Below the pieces are notes generated by a model. The model made no database searches, had not been told where the DNA came from, and saw only the letters and a list, made by a program, of their open reading frames with translations. From contig JAEZHR010000022.1 of the NCBI GenBank assembly GCA_023416415.1, positions 1-5,970 on the forward strand: a DNA stretch of 5,970 nucleotides, given 5' to 3'. Below, in pieces: positions 1 through 5,497 of the stretch. The position numbers and the translations under genes were made by a program. The stretch is from Pseudomonadota bacterium (GTDB lineage Bacteria; Pseudomonadota; Gammaproteobacteria; Burkholderiales; Burkholderiaceae_D). Position 1 is the stretch's first letter, and every line of letters begins with the position of its first letter.

Positions 1-161
1 AGGATGCGCTGTTTGACGAATTCAGGATCTGCCTGGTGCCAGTCGTGCTCGGCGCCGGGCGCCCCTTGTTTGAACGGTCGGACCGGACGGCGCTTCAGTT
101 GCAGGACGCCACGCGGCTTCTCACCGGAGGCGTCGTTCTGCGGTACACGCCGAAATCTTGA
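1..161 (+). CDS. Dihydrofolate reductase-family protein (RibD C-terminal-like), 3' end only
   Basis: This is the last 52 codons of a gene that begins before the window; the reading frame starts at base 3 and ends with TGA at 159-161. The peptide contains VPVVLGAGRPLFE (about residues 12-24 of the fragment). That is the hallmark C-terminal motif of the RibD C-terminal / dihydrofolate-reductase-like superfamily, in which a strand and a Gly-rich turn help bind NADPH. It is followed by a short Leu- and Thr-rich strand and ends in VVLRYTPKS, the usual last strand of these small (about 180-200 residue) proteins. Many members are stand-alone proteins of unknown substrate (YwjB/YyaP-like), not the riboflavin enzyme or true DHFR. 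The N-terminal half is not visible, so substrate cannot be assigned. The family call is fairly secure; the function is not. Confidence 0.8.
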   Translation, partial: DALFDEFRICLVPVVLGAGRPLFERSDRTALQLQDATRLLTGGVVLRYTPKS

Positions 162-168
162 GTCGCAT

Positions 169-198
169 TGCACTGCGCGGTGCCGGGCGCGCAGTGCA
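169..198. repeat. Perfect 11-bp inverted repeat between convergent genes
   Basis: The arms TGCACTGCGCG (169-179) and CGCGCAGTGCA (188-198) are exact reverse complements separated by an 8-base loop. The structure begins 7 bases after the stop codon of the DHFR-like gene. It lies in the gap where that gene and the small minus-strand gene converge. There is no T-run on either side, so it is not a classical intrinsic terminator. It could be a Rho-linked 3'-end stabiliser, a bidirectional terminator-like hairpin, or one copy of a genomic palindromic repeat. Confidence 0.6.
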
Positions 199-368
199 GC
201 GCAGCGCGAAGGCGATCTCAGGGTATCCGTCTGTGTATCCCTGCAGGGCAGGGCGAAAGGCAAGGTTCCGGTCTGTATGGTCGCGCTTGCATTGTGCATG
301 GTTGCGGGCCTTGGGCTATCTATGTCAGTCCAAACATCTGCCGACGCAATGCCAGTCAGGCTGCGGAG

Positions 369-587
369 CTACTGGTTCTTCCCGCCCAGCATGTCGCCCA
401 GCTTTGCTCCGATCCCGCCCGGCTTGTCGCCCCCGGTGCTACCGCCGCCCATGACGCCATCGAGCTGTGACGCGACGGGCCCCGGCAGCTTCTCTTTCAG
501 AAATCCGATGACGGTCTGGACCGCCGCCACCGCCTTGTCTTCCGGAAGCCCGGTGCGCTCGATGACACGTTGAATCATCTCTTCCAT
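369..587 (-). CDS. Small protein with Gly-rich C-terminus (possibly DUF2267-like)
   Basis: A 72-residue protein is encoded from ATG at 587-585. An upstream in-frame start at 686 exists, but the site at 587 is preceded by GGAGGAG with 6-base spacing, which decides the start. Residues 1-45 are predicted helical and amphipathic (MEEMIQRVIERTGLPEDKA, then a second helix ending FLKEKLP). Residues 46-72 are Gly-rich, with repeated GG(x)GGxxLGDMLGG-type spacing, and end KNQ. The helical half resembles DUF2267-type small proteins (xRVxxRTGLxxxxAxxAVxxVLxxLxExLP), but this is recognition from memory and is tentative. There is no signal peptide and no long hydrophobic segment, so it is probably cytoplasmic. 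The function is unknown. It is transcribed in the same direction as the chaperone upstream but is separated from it by 378 bases, so it probably has its own promoter. Confidence 0.75.
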   Translation of the reverse strand: MEEMIQRVIERTGLPEDKAVAAVQTVIGFLKEKLPGPVASQLDGVMGGGSTGGDKPGGIGAKLGDMLGGKNQ

Positions 588-593
588 CTGTCT

Positions 594-600
594 CTCCTCC
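594..600 (-). promoter_or_regulatory. Ribosome binding site of the small Gly-rich protein
   Basis: GGAGGAG on the minus strand lies 6 bases before the ATG at 587. It selects the 72-residue form over the longer 105-residue reading, which has no comparable site before its start at 686. Confidence 0.75.
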
Positions 601-867
601 TGGCTGATTTGCAGCTGCCGGAGCATTCCGACAGGCCGAGGTTTCGACACCTTGCGTTCACCAAGGATCGCTCGCGCTGCCAGCATTTGTCTGCAGTCGT
701 TTGCAGCCGATCAAAGAGTGTTCATGCGCAGGACGGGAGATGCCTGGGGTGAAACCGGGGATGGGCCAATCACGGAGAAGGGTGCCGGCGGAAAATGAAC
801 CAGGAACAGGGCACGAAGCGAGAACAGGCCACGATCTTCGGCAGTGGGAGCAAGAGATGGGGCCAGC

Positions 868-913
868 GCAAGAAACGGAGTCTGTTCCCTGCAAGAAAAG
901 GAGTCTGTCCCCG
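868..913. repeat. Two tandem copies of a 23-bp GGGGACAGACTCC-type repeat
   Basis: Bases 868-889 and 891-912 match at 20 of 22 positions and repeat with a period of 23. On the minus strand each copy reads GGG(G/A)ACAGACTCC(T/G)TTTCTTGC. Motifs of the GGGGACAGACxxC kind are common dispersed intergenic repeats in beta- and gammaproteobacterial genomes and are often found near REP-associated Y1 transposase genes. That association is background knowledge and no transposase is present here. A shorter echo, CCCGATTC, occurs at 910-917 and again at 925-932. Confidence 0.6.
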
Positions 914-965
914 ATTCAACGACACCCGATTCCACGCATCGCCTTGCTACCTTGCACAGGCTGGT

Positions 966-1481
966 TCAGTCAGGCAGACCCTGGCCTCCTATCTTCTGTA
1001 TCAGCCGGGCAGCTCTGGCACGTTCTGCGGCAGCCAGGCTCTTCCCGTCCGCATCGGCGCCCGTTGTTGGCAGCGGTCCAGCATCTGCAGTTTCGCTTCC
1101 AAGCCATGCGACGAAGCGAAGGATATGCTCAAGAAGTGCCTCGCCCGAAGCCAAGTCATTGAGCACAACACCAAATGAGAAGAAAAGGTGCTCCGACTCA
1201 GGGTGCATGGATAAAGTGCCGCGTGCACCGGCGGCAAGCTCAAAGTTAATCTTCATGAACTGGGCAAGCAACCTGTCGCGATTTTCTCTGAGCGGGCCCA
1301 AGTCAATGTAGACAAGCAGACGATCCGGACTCAGTTTCTCATCAAGGATGAACGAAGCGGTAAAGCTGTCGTTGACGCGCAACTTTCCTCCTGCAGAGAG
1401 TGCATCAATATCCTTGAATCCAATAAGCTGACTCAGCTCCGCGAGCACCTTTTTATAGTGAAGAAATATCTGAGTCGTCAT
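966..1481 (-). CDS. CesT/Tir-family type III secretion chaperone
   Basis: A 171-residue protein starts at ATG 1481-1479; a TTG at 1487 would add two residues. Neither start has a strong ribosome binding site, so translation may be coupled to the effector gene whose stop lies 46 bases upstream. The sequence fits the CesT fold. An N-terminal helix (about residues 4-22, ending LAELSQLIGF) is followed by strands around 33-46 (LRVNDSFTASFIL) and 54-61 (RLLVYIDLG). Then come the PLRENRDRLLAQFMKINF helix (63-80), strands with the characteristic GTLSMHPESEHLFFSF pattern (88-103), and the last helix LEHILRFVAWL (117-127). The tail (128-171), Ala-rich and partly charged, extends beyond the usual 130-160 residues. 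Net charge is mildly acidic (22 D/E against 18 K/R), as is typical. Such chaperones bind the N-terminal region of one cognate effector in the cytoplasm and deliver it to the T3SS ATPase. The adjacent large gene is the obvious partner. Confidence 0.8.
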   Translation of the reverse strand: MTTQIFLHYKKVLAELSQLIGFKDIDALSAGGKLRVNDSFTASFILDEKLSPDRLLVYIDLGPLRENRDRLLAQFMKINFELAAGARGTLSMHPESEHLFFSFGVVLNDLASGEALLEHILRFVAWLGSETADAGPLPTTGADADGKSLAAAERARAARLIQKIGGQGLPD

Positions 1482-1527
1482 CTTCAATATCGCTGCAAAT
1501 TATAGGAATTCGCGCGGTCACTACCGT

Positions 1528-3636
1528 TCAATCTATGCTTTTCGTGGACTGATCGGATGCAGGGCTGATTGATCGTTCCCTTTTTTGCAAGGCCGACCTT
1601 CTCATGGGCATGGGGTTTTCTATAAGGTCTCTAAGTAGTTGCAGACGGAAATGTTCTCCGAACTGTGTATAAACAATTGGGATATCTCCCAGAATTTGCT
1701 TGAGCGGTCCTTCGACTTTTGAGGGTTTTCCGGTTGTGAGAACGATAGGAGACGTGTCCTGCTTCCTGGTGGATCGATCGTTCTTGCTTTCCCCGAGAGC
1801 GAGAAACATGGCATTTACCTGAACGTACATCGGATCGATCACCGGGATGTGTCCGCGCCCTGTTTCTGCAAGCCGCTGTTCAATGCGATTCTTGAACGCA
1901 GGGTAGTGCGTGCAACACAAGTAAACCGATGTTGCGTCTTCAGGTATCTTGTCGACGTACTTTTCGATCTGCTCCTGAACAAGCTTCTGGTCAGATGGAT
2001 CTTCGCTCAAATGCTTGAGCTGGTTGATCAAACTTGCCCAATCCATGCCGGGTTCATTCTCCCGATCCCCCGCGCCTATGCGCACGATGTCCTGAGGATC
2101 CAAGCCCAGCTCCTGCCGGGCAGTACTCACTCTTTCAATGTACATGGGGTCCTCGGCGGTGGCCTGGGTAGAGAGAATGACCGGCCTGGCCCCGCCGTTT
2201 CGGGCGATTTCTGTTGACGTATTCTGGATCAGATCTACTACCGGAACGGGAAACTTCTCGATATCGATACCTTCTTCATCCTTGCTATCTCGCTTGAAGG
2301 CACTGCATGCGGTATTGCATGCCATTACGACAGCGTCGAACTTCGCCTTTTCGGCTATCGAAATCCCGTCAACAACAAGCTTGATGAGCGCCGGCCGCCT
2401 CTTTTCACCGTAAGGAGCGTTTCCAAAATCCAAAGCAAGTGCCATGCGTACGTCGGGAAACGATTCCTTCATTTGCTCAATCATAATTCTCATATTTTTT
2501 GCGGCAATTGCGCCTCCAATGCTGGAGTCAAACAATAATGCCAAAAACGGACCGTCTTTCACCTCGTCTGCATAGGCGATTCCTCTAACGGGCCCTTCCT
2601 TCATCGCAATTGTGTTGATTGCATCCACAAAGCGCGCATTGGCTTCGACGGAAAAGCCATCGACTCCGGTTCGGCTTTGTCCATCCGAAGATTCTGAATC
2701 TGGTTTGCGAAGACGGGTAACGCCGTCCACGGCACCCGCCTTCAGCACGGCAAGAATCGCGGCTGCGTAATCCTTTCCGGGAATTAGCTGATGCTCCGCC
2801 CCCACATGGACCAGCATGGTCGCAGCAACGGCTGCTGCAGCGTTATTGGACGTGAAGGACGTTACGGGAATATCAGATGGCACTACTGAGGCAAAGTGGG
2901 AGCCATCCAGTGCTTGCAGGTGCTCCCCCGGGGCGTTGCCGAGACCCGCTTCATTTCTTCCGTCCCCCATACCTATCGTTGTGATTTCATTGTTGGCGTT
3001 TGCAGCTTCCAGGATACGTTCGATCGGTGGATTGAAGCTGCTGTTGTCGGCTCCTCGCATCGTGCGGGGGACGCCTTCCGTGGTTCTTCCGGGGAGTTCA
3101 ATCGCGACAACCGTATCCGGATTGAAATTTTTCAGTATTTTTTCGGCCTTCCCTTCTGGGGTTTCCTCTTTGATTCCTTCGAATGTTTTCAATGTAATTT
3201 CTTTTGCGGTCTCTTTGTCGATGGATTGTAGTGCCGCTCGAACGATTGGATTGTTCGCCTTATCGGTCACTATTGACACAATTTTTCCAAGGCGAGCGGC
3301 CGTGATCGCCAACATTGCTGCCCCTGGGGGGCCGTCCGATTCCGGTAGCGGTCTCCCATCTGTCTTCGTGTCGACGTTGAATCCCGTGAGGATCATGATT
3401 CTTTCTGACTTGTTTAATGCTGCGGCCGCTCTGCCAACGCCGCCGGGTACAAAGAATTCTGTGATGCGACGTTTCGTGTAAGCCTGACTGAAGCGGTCCA
3501 TCAGGCTTTGCGGCGGCGCTGAGTGCGAGGCCGCTGTCGTGTGGATTGAGGCAGCCTTTTGGGCTGCTGGCAGAGCGGATTTGAATTGTTGTAGATGAGT
3601 GCCCAACGCTTGGGTAAGGGCTCTGCCGAAAGACAT
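1528..3636 (-). CDS. Putative type III effector: GLUCM_C (DUF4392)-glutamate racemase fusion
   Basis: A 702-residue protein starts at ATG 3636, which has AGGAG 9 bases upstream. A start at 3723 would add 29 residues but has no such site. Residues 1-60 look like a T3SS signal and chaperone-binding region: no Asp/Glu before residue 47, 7 Ser in the first 50, and an amphipathic stretch at 3-22. Residues about 60-345 match the D-glutamate cyclase C-terminal family: DGPPGA (101-106), VTD (123-125), ELPGR (180-184), MRG (193-195), IGMGDGRNEAGLGN (221-234) and AGAVDGVT (300-307). Residues about 350-670 match MurI glutamate racemase: FDSSIGG (369-375), PYGEKR (408-413), ACNTA with catalytic Cys440, CCTHYP with catalytic Cys575, IDP (600-602), and an IVLTTGKP...ILG C-terminal strand and helix. 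The last 30 residues are Ser/Arg-rich and probably disordered. The racemase would interconvert L- and D-glutamate; the first domain may act on D-glutamate or 5-oxoproline. Secretion is inferred from the chaperone gene, hrp box and N-terminus. Alternatively it is a bacterial cytoplasmic enzyme. Confidence 0.85.
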   Translation of the reverse strand: MSFGRALTQALGTHLQQFKSALPAAQKAASIHTTAASHSAPPQSLMDRFSQAYTKRRITEFFVPGGVGRAAAALNKSERIMILTGFNVDTKTDGRPLPESDGPPGAAMLAITAARLGKIVSIVTDKANNPIVRAALQSIDKETAKEITLKTFEGIKEETPEGKAEKILKNFNPDTVVAIELPGRTTEGVPRTMRGADNSSFNPPIERILEAANANNEITTIGMGDGRNEAGLGNAPGEHLQALDGSHFASVVPSDIPVTSFTSNNAAAAVAATMLVHVGAEHQLIPGKDYAAAILAVLKAGAVDGVTRLRKPDSESSDGQSRTGVDGFSVEANARFVDAINTIAMKEGPVRGIAYADEVKDGPFLALLFDSSIGGAIAAKNMRIMIEQMKESFPDVRMALALDFGNAPYGEKRRPALIKLVVDGISIAEKAKFDAVVMACNTACSAFKRDSKDEEGIDIEKFPVPVVDLIQNTSTEIARNGGARPVILSTQATAEDPMYIERVSTARQELGLDPQDIVRIGAGDRENEPGMDWASLINQLKHLSEDPSDQKLVQEQIEKYVDKIPEDATSVYLCCTHYPAFKNRIEQRLAETGRGHIPVIDPMYVQVNAMFLALGESKNDRSTRKQDTSPIVLTTGKPSKVEGPLKQILGDIPIVYTQFGEHFRLQLLRDLIENPMPMRRSALQKRERSISPASDQSTKSID

Positions 3637-3645
3637 GATGGATTT

Positions 3646-3650
3646 CTCCT
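3646..3650 (-). promoter_or_regulatory. Ribosome binding site deciding the effector start
   Basis: AGGAG on the minus strand lies 9 bases before the ATG at 3636. It favours the 702-residue protein over the 731-residue reading from 3723, whose upstream bases contain no purine-rich site. Confidence 0.7.
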
Positions 3651-3773
3651 GGAAGAAAATATTTGAAGGGTCAAAATTTGGAGAGTGAAGTCTGGATTTC
3701 GCAACGCGAGAGGGGACGCCCATCTATCGGCAGCACACGTTTCACTCGAATAAGAATCAAGCCTGAGCGCTCA

Positions 3774-3801
3774 TGAGTGGATGCTGCTCGGAATGAGTTC
3801 C
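3774..3801 (-). promoter_or_regulatory. hrp box (HrpL-type ECF sigma promoter) for the effector-chaperone operon
   Basis: The minus strand reads GGAACT (3801-3796), a 15-base spacer, then CCACTCA (3780-3774). The established HrpL consensus is GGAACC-N15/16-CCACNNA. The only mismatch is the sixth base, C to T, a variant known to be used, and the A at the eighth base and at the final position also agree with the extended consensus. It points at the effector gene and lies 137 bases upstream of its ATG. A 10-bp perfect palindrome, TGAGCGCTCA (3764-3773), abuts the downstream element near the expected transcription start. This implies that an hrpL-like sigma factor gene and an Hrp1-type T3SS exist elsewhere in the genome. 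Confidence 0.75.
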
Positions 3802-4108
3802 AGAATCGTTTGTGGCGCCTGTTAAAGCCCTACAGGTCTCGGCAGTGCGCGCAATGGCGCGCGAACAAGAAGCGTCGGACGGCCCTTCACCCGTTTGCCT
3901 CTGATTGCTGGCACGCATCAAGGCGTTCAGGATCGAGTGGACACCGCTTGCGAGGGGTCAAACATGCACCGGTATCACTTCGATTCGCGCTTGTTGGGCG
4001 GTAGCGTCCGGCTAAGCTCCGGTTTGGTGGCGACTCCGCAGATGTCATTCACCGGGTTCGCGACTGCATTTACCACAATGGCCCCAAAGTTCCGGATGGA
4101 GCGGAGAA
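3802..4108. other. Gene-free part of the divergent intergenic region
   Basis: This stretch lies between the hrp box and the start of the hydrolase gene. Short open frames run through it (for example plus-strand 3895-4164), but none has a recognisable product or a good ribosome binding site. The promoter of the hydrolase gene should be here, but I could not pick out a convincing -35/-10 pair. No insertion-sequence ends or tRNA were recognised. Confidence 0.5.
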
Positions 4109-4987
4109 ATGGAGCGACTTCGACTCTCGGGCGGCACCGAGCTTGCATTCAGCAGGGGCGGTGAGGCGTCCAGCCCTGCCGTCCTGCTGCTGCACGGGAC
4201 TCCGAACTCGTCGCGGATGTTCCGGGAGCTCGTCCCTGCGCTGGCCCGGAGCGCCTATGTCATCGCGCCCGATCTGCCCGGCCACGGCGAGTCCGATGTG
4301 CTGCCGGCGGTTTCGTTTTCCGCCATCGGTCAGGCGATATCCGAACTGCTCGATTACCTTGAGATCGGGCCGCGCTTCATCTATCTGCATGACTGGGGCG
4401 CGCCGGCAGGTTTGCAAATTGCGATGGAAGCACCCGAGCTGGTTCTGGGCCTCATCGTCCAGAACGCGAATGCGCACCAGACGGGATGGGGGCCGGGATG
4501 GGCCGCAACGCGCGCCTACTGGTCGCAGCCCGACGCGGAAAACGAGGCACAGGCCACCGCGCATCTGACCCTCGCGGGAACGCGCGACACGTACATCTCA
4601 GGTGTTCCCCCGGACGTGGCCGAGCGGATCCCGGCCGAACGCTGGGAAGAGGACTGGCGCGTGATGAACCTGCCGGGTCACATGGATATGCAACGTGCGT
4701 TGATTGCCGATTATGGGAACTACGCCGCGCGTTTTGACGCGATCGCCAGGTATCTGGAGACCTGGCAGCCTCCCGCCTTGATGGTCTGGGGAAGACACGA
4801 TGTGTACTTCGATCTCGCCGAGGTGCTGTCCTGGATGCAAGCCTTGCCGCGGATGGAGGCACATGTTTTCGATGCCGGTCACCTGCTCCTTGAAACGCAT
4901 TCCGCCGAAGCCGTGCCGCTGATGCGCGAATTTTTCAGGCGTTTCGGGCGAACCCCGCCACAGACAAAGCCACGGGACCGTGAGTGA
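4109..4987 (+). CDS. Alpha/beta hydrolase, haloalkane dehalogenase/epoxide hydrolase type
   Basis: A complete 292-residue protein, the usual length for the family. The start at ATG 4109 has GGAG at 4098-4101 with 7-base spacing. The core is a canonical alpha/beta hydrolase: the oxyanion-hole motif HGTPNSS (29-35), the DLPGHGESD loop (55-63), and the nucleophile elbow LHDWGAPAG (93-101) with Asp95 as nucleophile. The acid is Asp231 in WGRHDVYF, and the base is His258 in DAGHLLLETH. An Asp nucleophile in an HDWG elbow is typical of haloalkane dehalogenases and epoxide hydrolases, which hydrolyse through an ester intermediate, not of esterases with Ser. The cap domain spans about 125-215 and includes LPGHMDMQRALIADY, a pattern shared by a broad group of uncharacterised hydrolases. 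Substrate cannot be assigned. There is no signal peptide, so it is cytoplasmic. It is divergent from the effector, and its GC-rich composition marks it as chromosomal background. Confidence 0.9.
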   Translation: MERLRLSGGTELAFSRGGEASSPAVLLLHGTPNSSRMFRELVPALARSAYVIAPDLPGHGESDVLPAVSFSAIGQAISELLDYLEIGPRFIYLHDWGAPAGLQIAMEAPELVLGLIVQNANAHQTGWGPGWAATRAYWSQPDAENEAQATAHLTLAGTRDTYISGVPPDVAERIPAERWEEDWRVMNLPGHMDMQRALIADYGNYAARFDAIARYLETWQPPALMVWGRHDVYFDLAEVLSWMQALPRMEAHVFDAGHLLLETHSAEAVPLMREFFRRFGRTPPQTKPRDRE

Positions 4988-5026
4988 ATGCGCCGTGCGG
5001 AAAGAAGGCGTGGACGGGCTGGCCAA

Positions 5027-5040
5027 CGGGAGCAATCCCG
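5027..5040. repeat. Short hairpin CGGGA-GCAA-TCCCG
   Basis: A perfect 5-bp stem with a GCAA (GNRA-type) tetraloop lies 40 bases after the hydrolase stop codon. No T-run follows, so it is not a standard intrinsic terminator, though it could cap the 3' end of the mRNA. Confidence 0.4.
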
Positions 5041-5165
5041 AATCGAGGCGATCCGGACATACCCGCCAGATCAAACAACATCAGCCAGACGACATCAGCC
5101 GTTCGCCATTGATCTGTCGTGCTGCCGGCATTTCCCGAGGCCGTTTGCAGCGGACCTGCGAGCAT

Positions 5166-5192
5166 TCCCGGGCGGAAGCCCGATACCCGGGA
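5166..5192. repeat. Nested inverted repeats with GGAA tetraloop
   Basis: The inner hairpin is CGGGC-GGAA-GCCCG (5169-5182), a 5-bp G:C-rich stem with a GNRA loop. An alternative, wider pairing joins TCCCGGG (5166-5172) to CCCGGGA (5186-5192). The two structures share the left arm and are mutually exclusive. The inner hairpin resembles the one at 5027-5040 in stem length, sequence and loop class. Confidence 0.4.
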
Positions 5193-5252
5193 GAACAGGT
5201 TGCGACGGCAAGGTTTGCAACAGGGTTGAAGCAGGTTCCGACGCTGATTTGT

Positions 5253-5280
5253 GGAACATCAGCTTCATGCATTCCACGGC
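5253..5280 (+). promoter_or_regulatory. Weak hrp-box-like match upstream of the methyltransferase
   Basis: GGAACA (5253-5258), 15 bases, then CCACGGC (5274-5280). The core GGAAC-N16-CCAC and the spacing match the HrpL consensus, but the sixth base and the final A of CCACNNA do not. By my estimate a core match of this quality has roughly a one-in-ten chance of turning up somewhere in a window this size, so it is only a candidate. Confidence 0.2.
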
Positions 5281-5485
5281 TGCACGCGCCAGCTGGCGGC
5301 CTATATTGGAACACCACTCGACTGCGAAAGCCTGAGGCGTCATAGCGTGCAGGCAAGGTGGGTTGCACGCTTGCACAGGATCAGAGGCAAGTGCCAGCGC
5401 GCCACAACGACCTCGGCGCAACGATGTCACGAAGAGCGGAATGCCATGGCCGGGGAATCAGCGAAGGGAGGTGTCCTTTTCTTCC

Positions 5486-5490
5486 AGGAG
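5486..5490 (+). promoter_or_regulatory. Ribosome binding site of the methyltransferase
   Basis: AGGAG lies 7 bases before the ATG at 5498 and fixes the start of the methyltransferase gene. Confidence 0.75.
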
Positions 5491-5497
5491 ATGCATC

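Larger units (their letters stand above)
588..965. other. Gene-free interval downstream of the effector/chaperone pair
   Basis: About 380 bases lie between the end of the chaperone gene and the start of the small protein gene. Short overlapping open frames occur here, but none has a ribosome binding site or a recognisable product. The notable content is the 23-bp tandem repeat at 868-913. No clear hairpin followed by a T-run was seen after the chaperone stop, and no convincing sigma-70 promoter was found for the small gene. Confidence 0.5.
4988..5497. other. Gene-free interval between hydrolase and methyltransferase
   Basis: About 510 bases contain only overlapping Arg/Cys-rich open frames without ribosome binding sites on either strand. 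What can be seen is two short GNRA-loop hairpins (5027-5040 and 5169-5182), a weak hrp-box-like match (5253-5280), and the methyltransferase ribosome binding site (5486-5490). It may be a decayed gene, but no family is recognisable in the translations. Confidence 0.5.

Noticed and set aside
277..573. Plus-strand frame with a signal-peptide-like start (hydrophobic, ending SADA) running antisense to the small Gly-rich gene
   Set aside because: No ribosome binding site, most of it is antisense to a better supported gene, and the Pro/Ser-rich remainder is what the reverse of a Gly-rich tail would give.
2816..3481. Plus-strand 221-residue frame antisense to the effector gene
   Set aside because: A shadow of the real coding frame, which has clear domain motifs; there is no ribosome binding site and the composition is low-complexity Ala/Ser/Val.
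3640..3773. PIP-box (TTCG-N16-TTCG type) or sigma-70 promoter for the effector
   Set aside because: A TTCG occurs on the minus strand near 3750 but no partner lies at the right spacing, and no good -35/-10 pair was found; the hrp box explains the region better.
4070..4862. Minus-strand frames opposite the hydrolase gene
   Set aside because: Arg/Pro-rich mirror frames of a GC-rich gene whose plus-strand product has a full catalytic triad.
4988..5335. Plus-strand 115-residue frame beginning directly after the hydrolase stop codon
   Set aside because: Very Arg-rich, without a ribosome binding site or recognisable domain; typical of chance frames in GC-rich DNA, despite the tempting TGAATG junction.
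5095..5343. Minus-strand 82-residue frame starting MTPQAFAVEW, with a helical first half
   Set aside because: No ribosome binding site and no family I can recognise; the second half is low-quality Arg/Pro/Gly-rich sequence. It may be a gene relic but cannot be supported.
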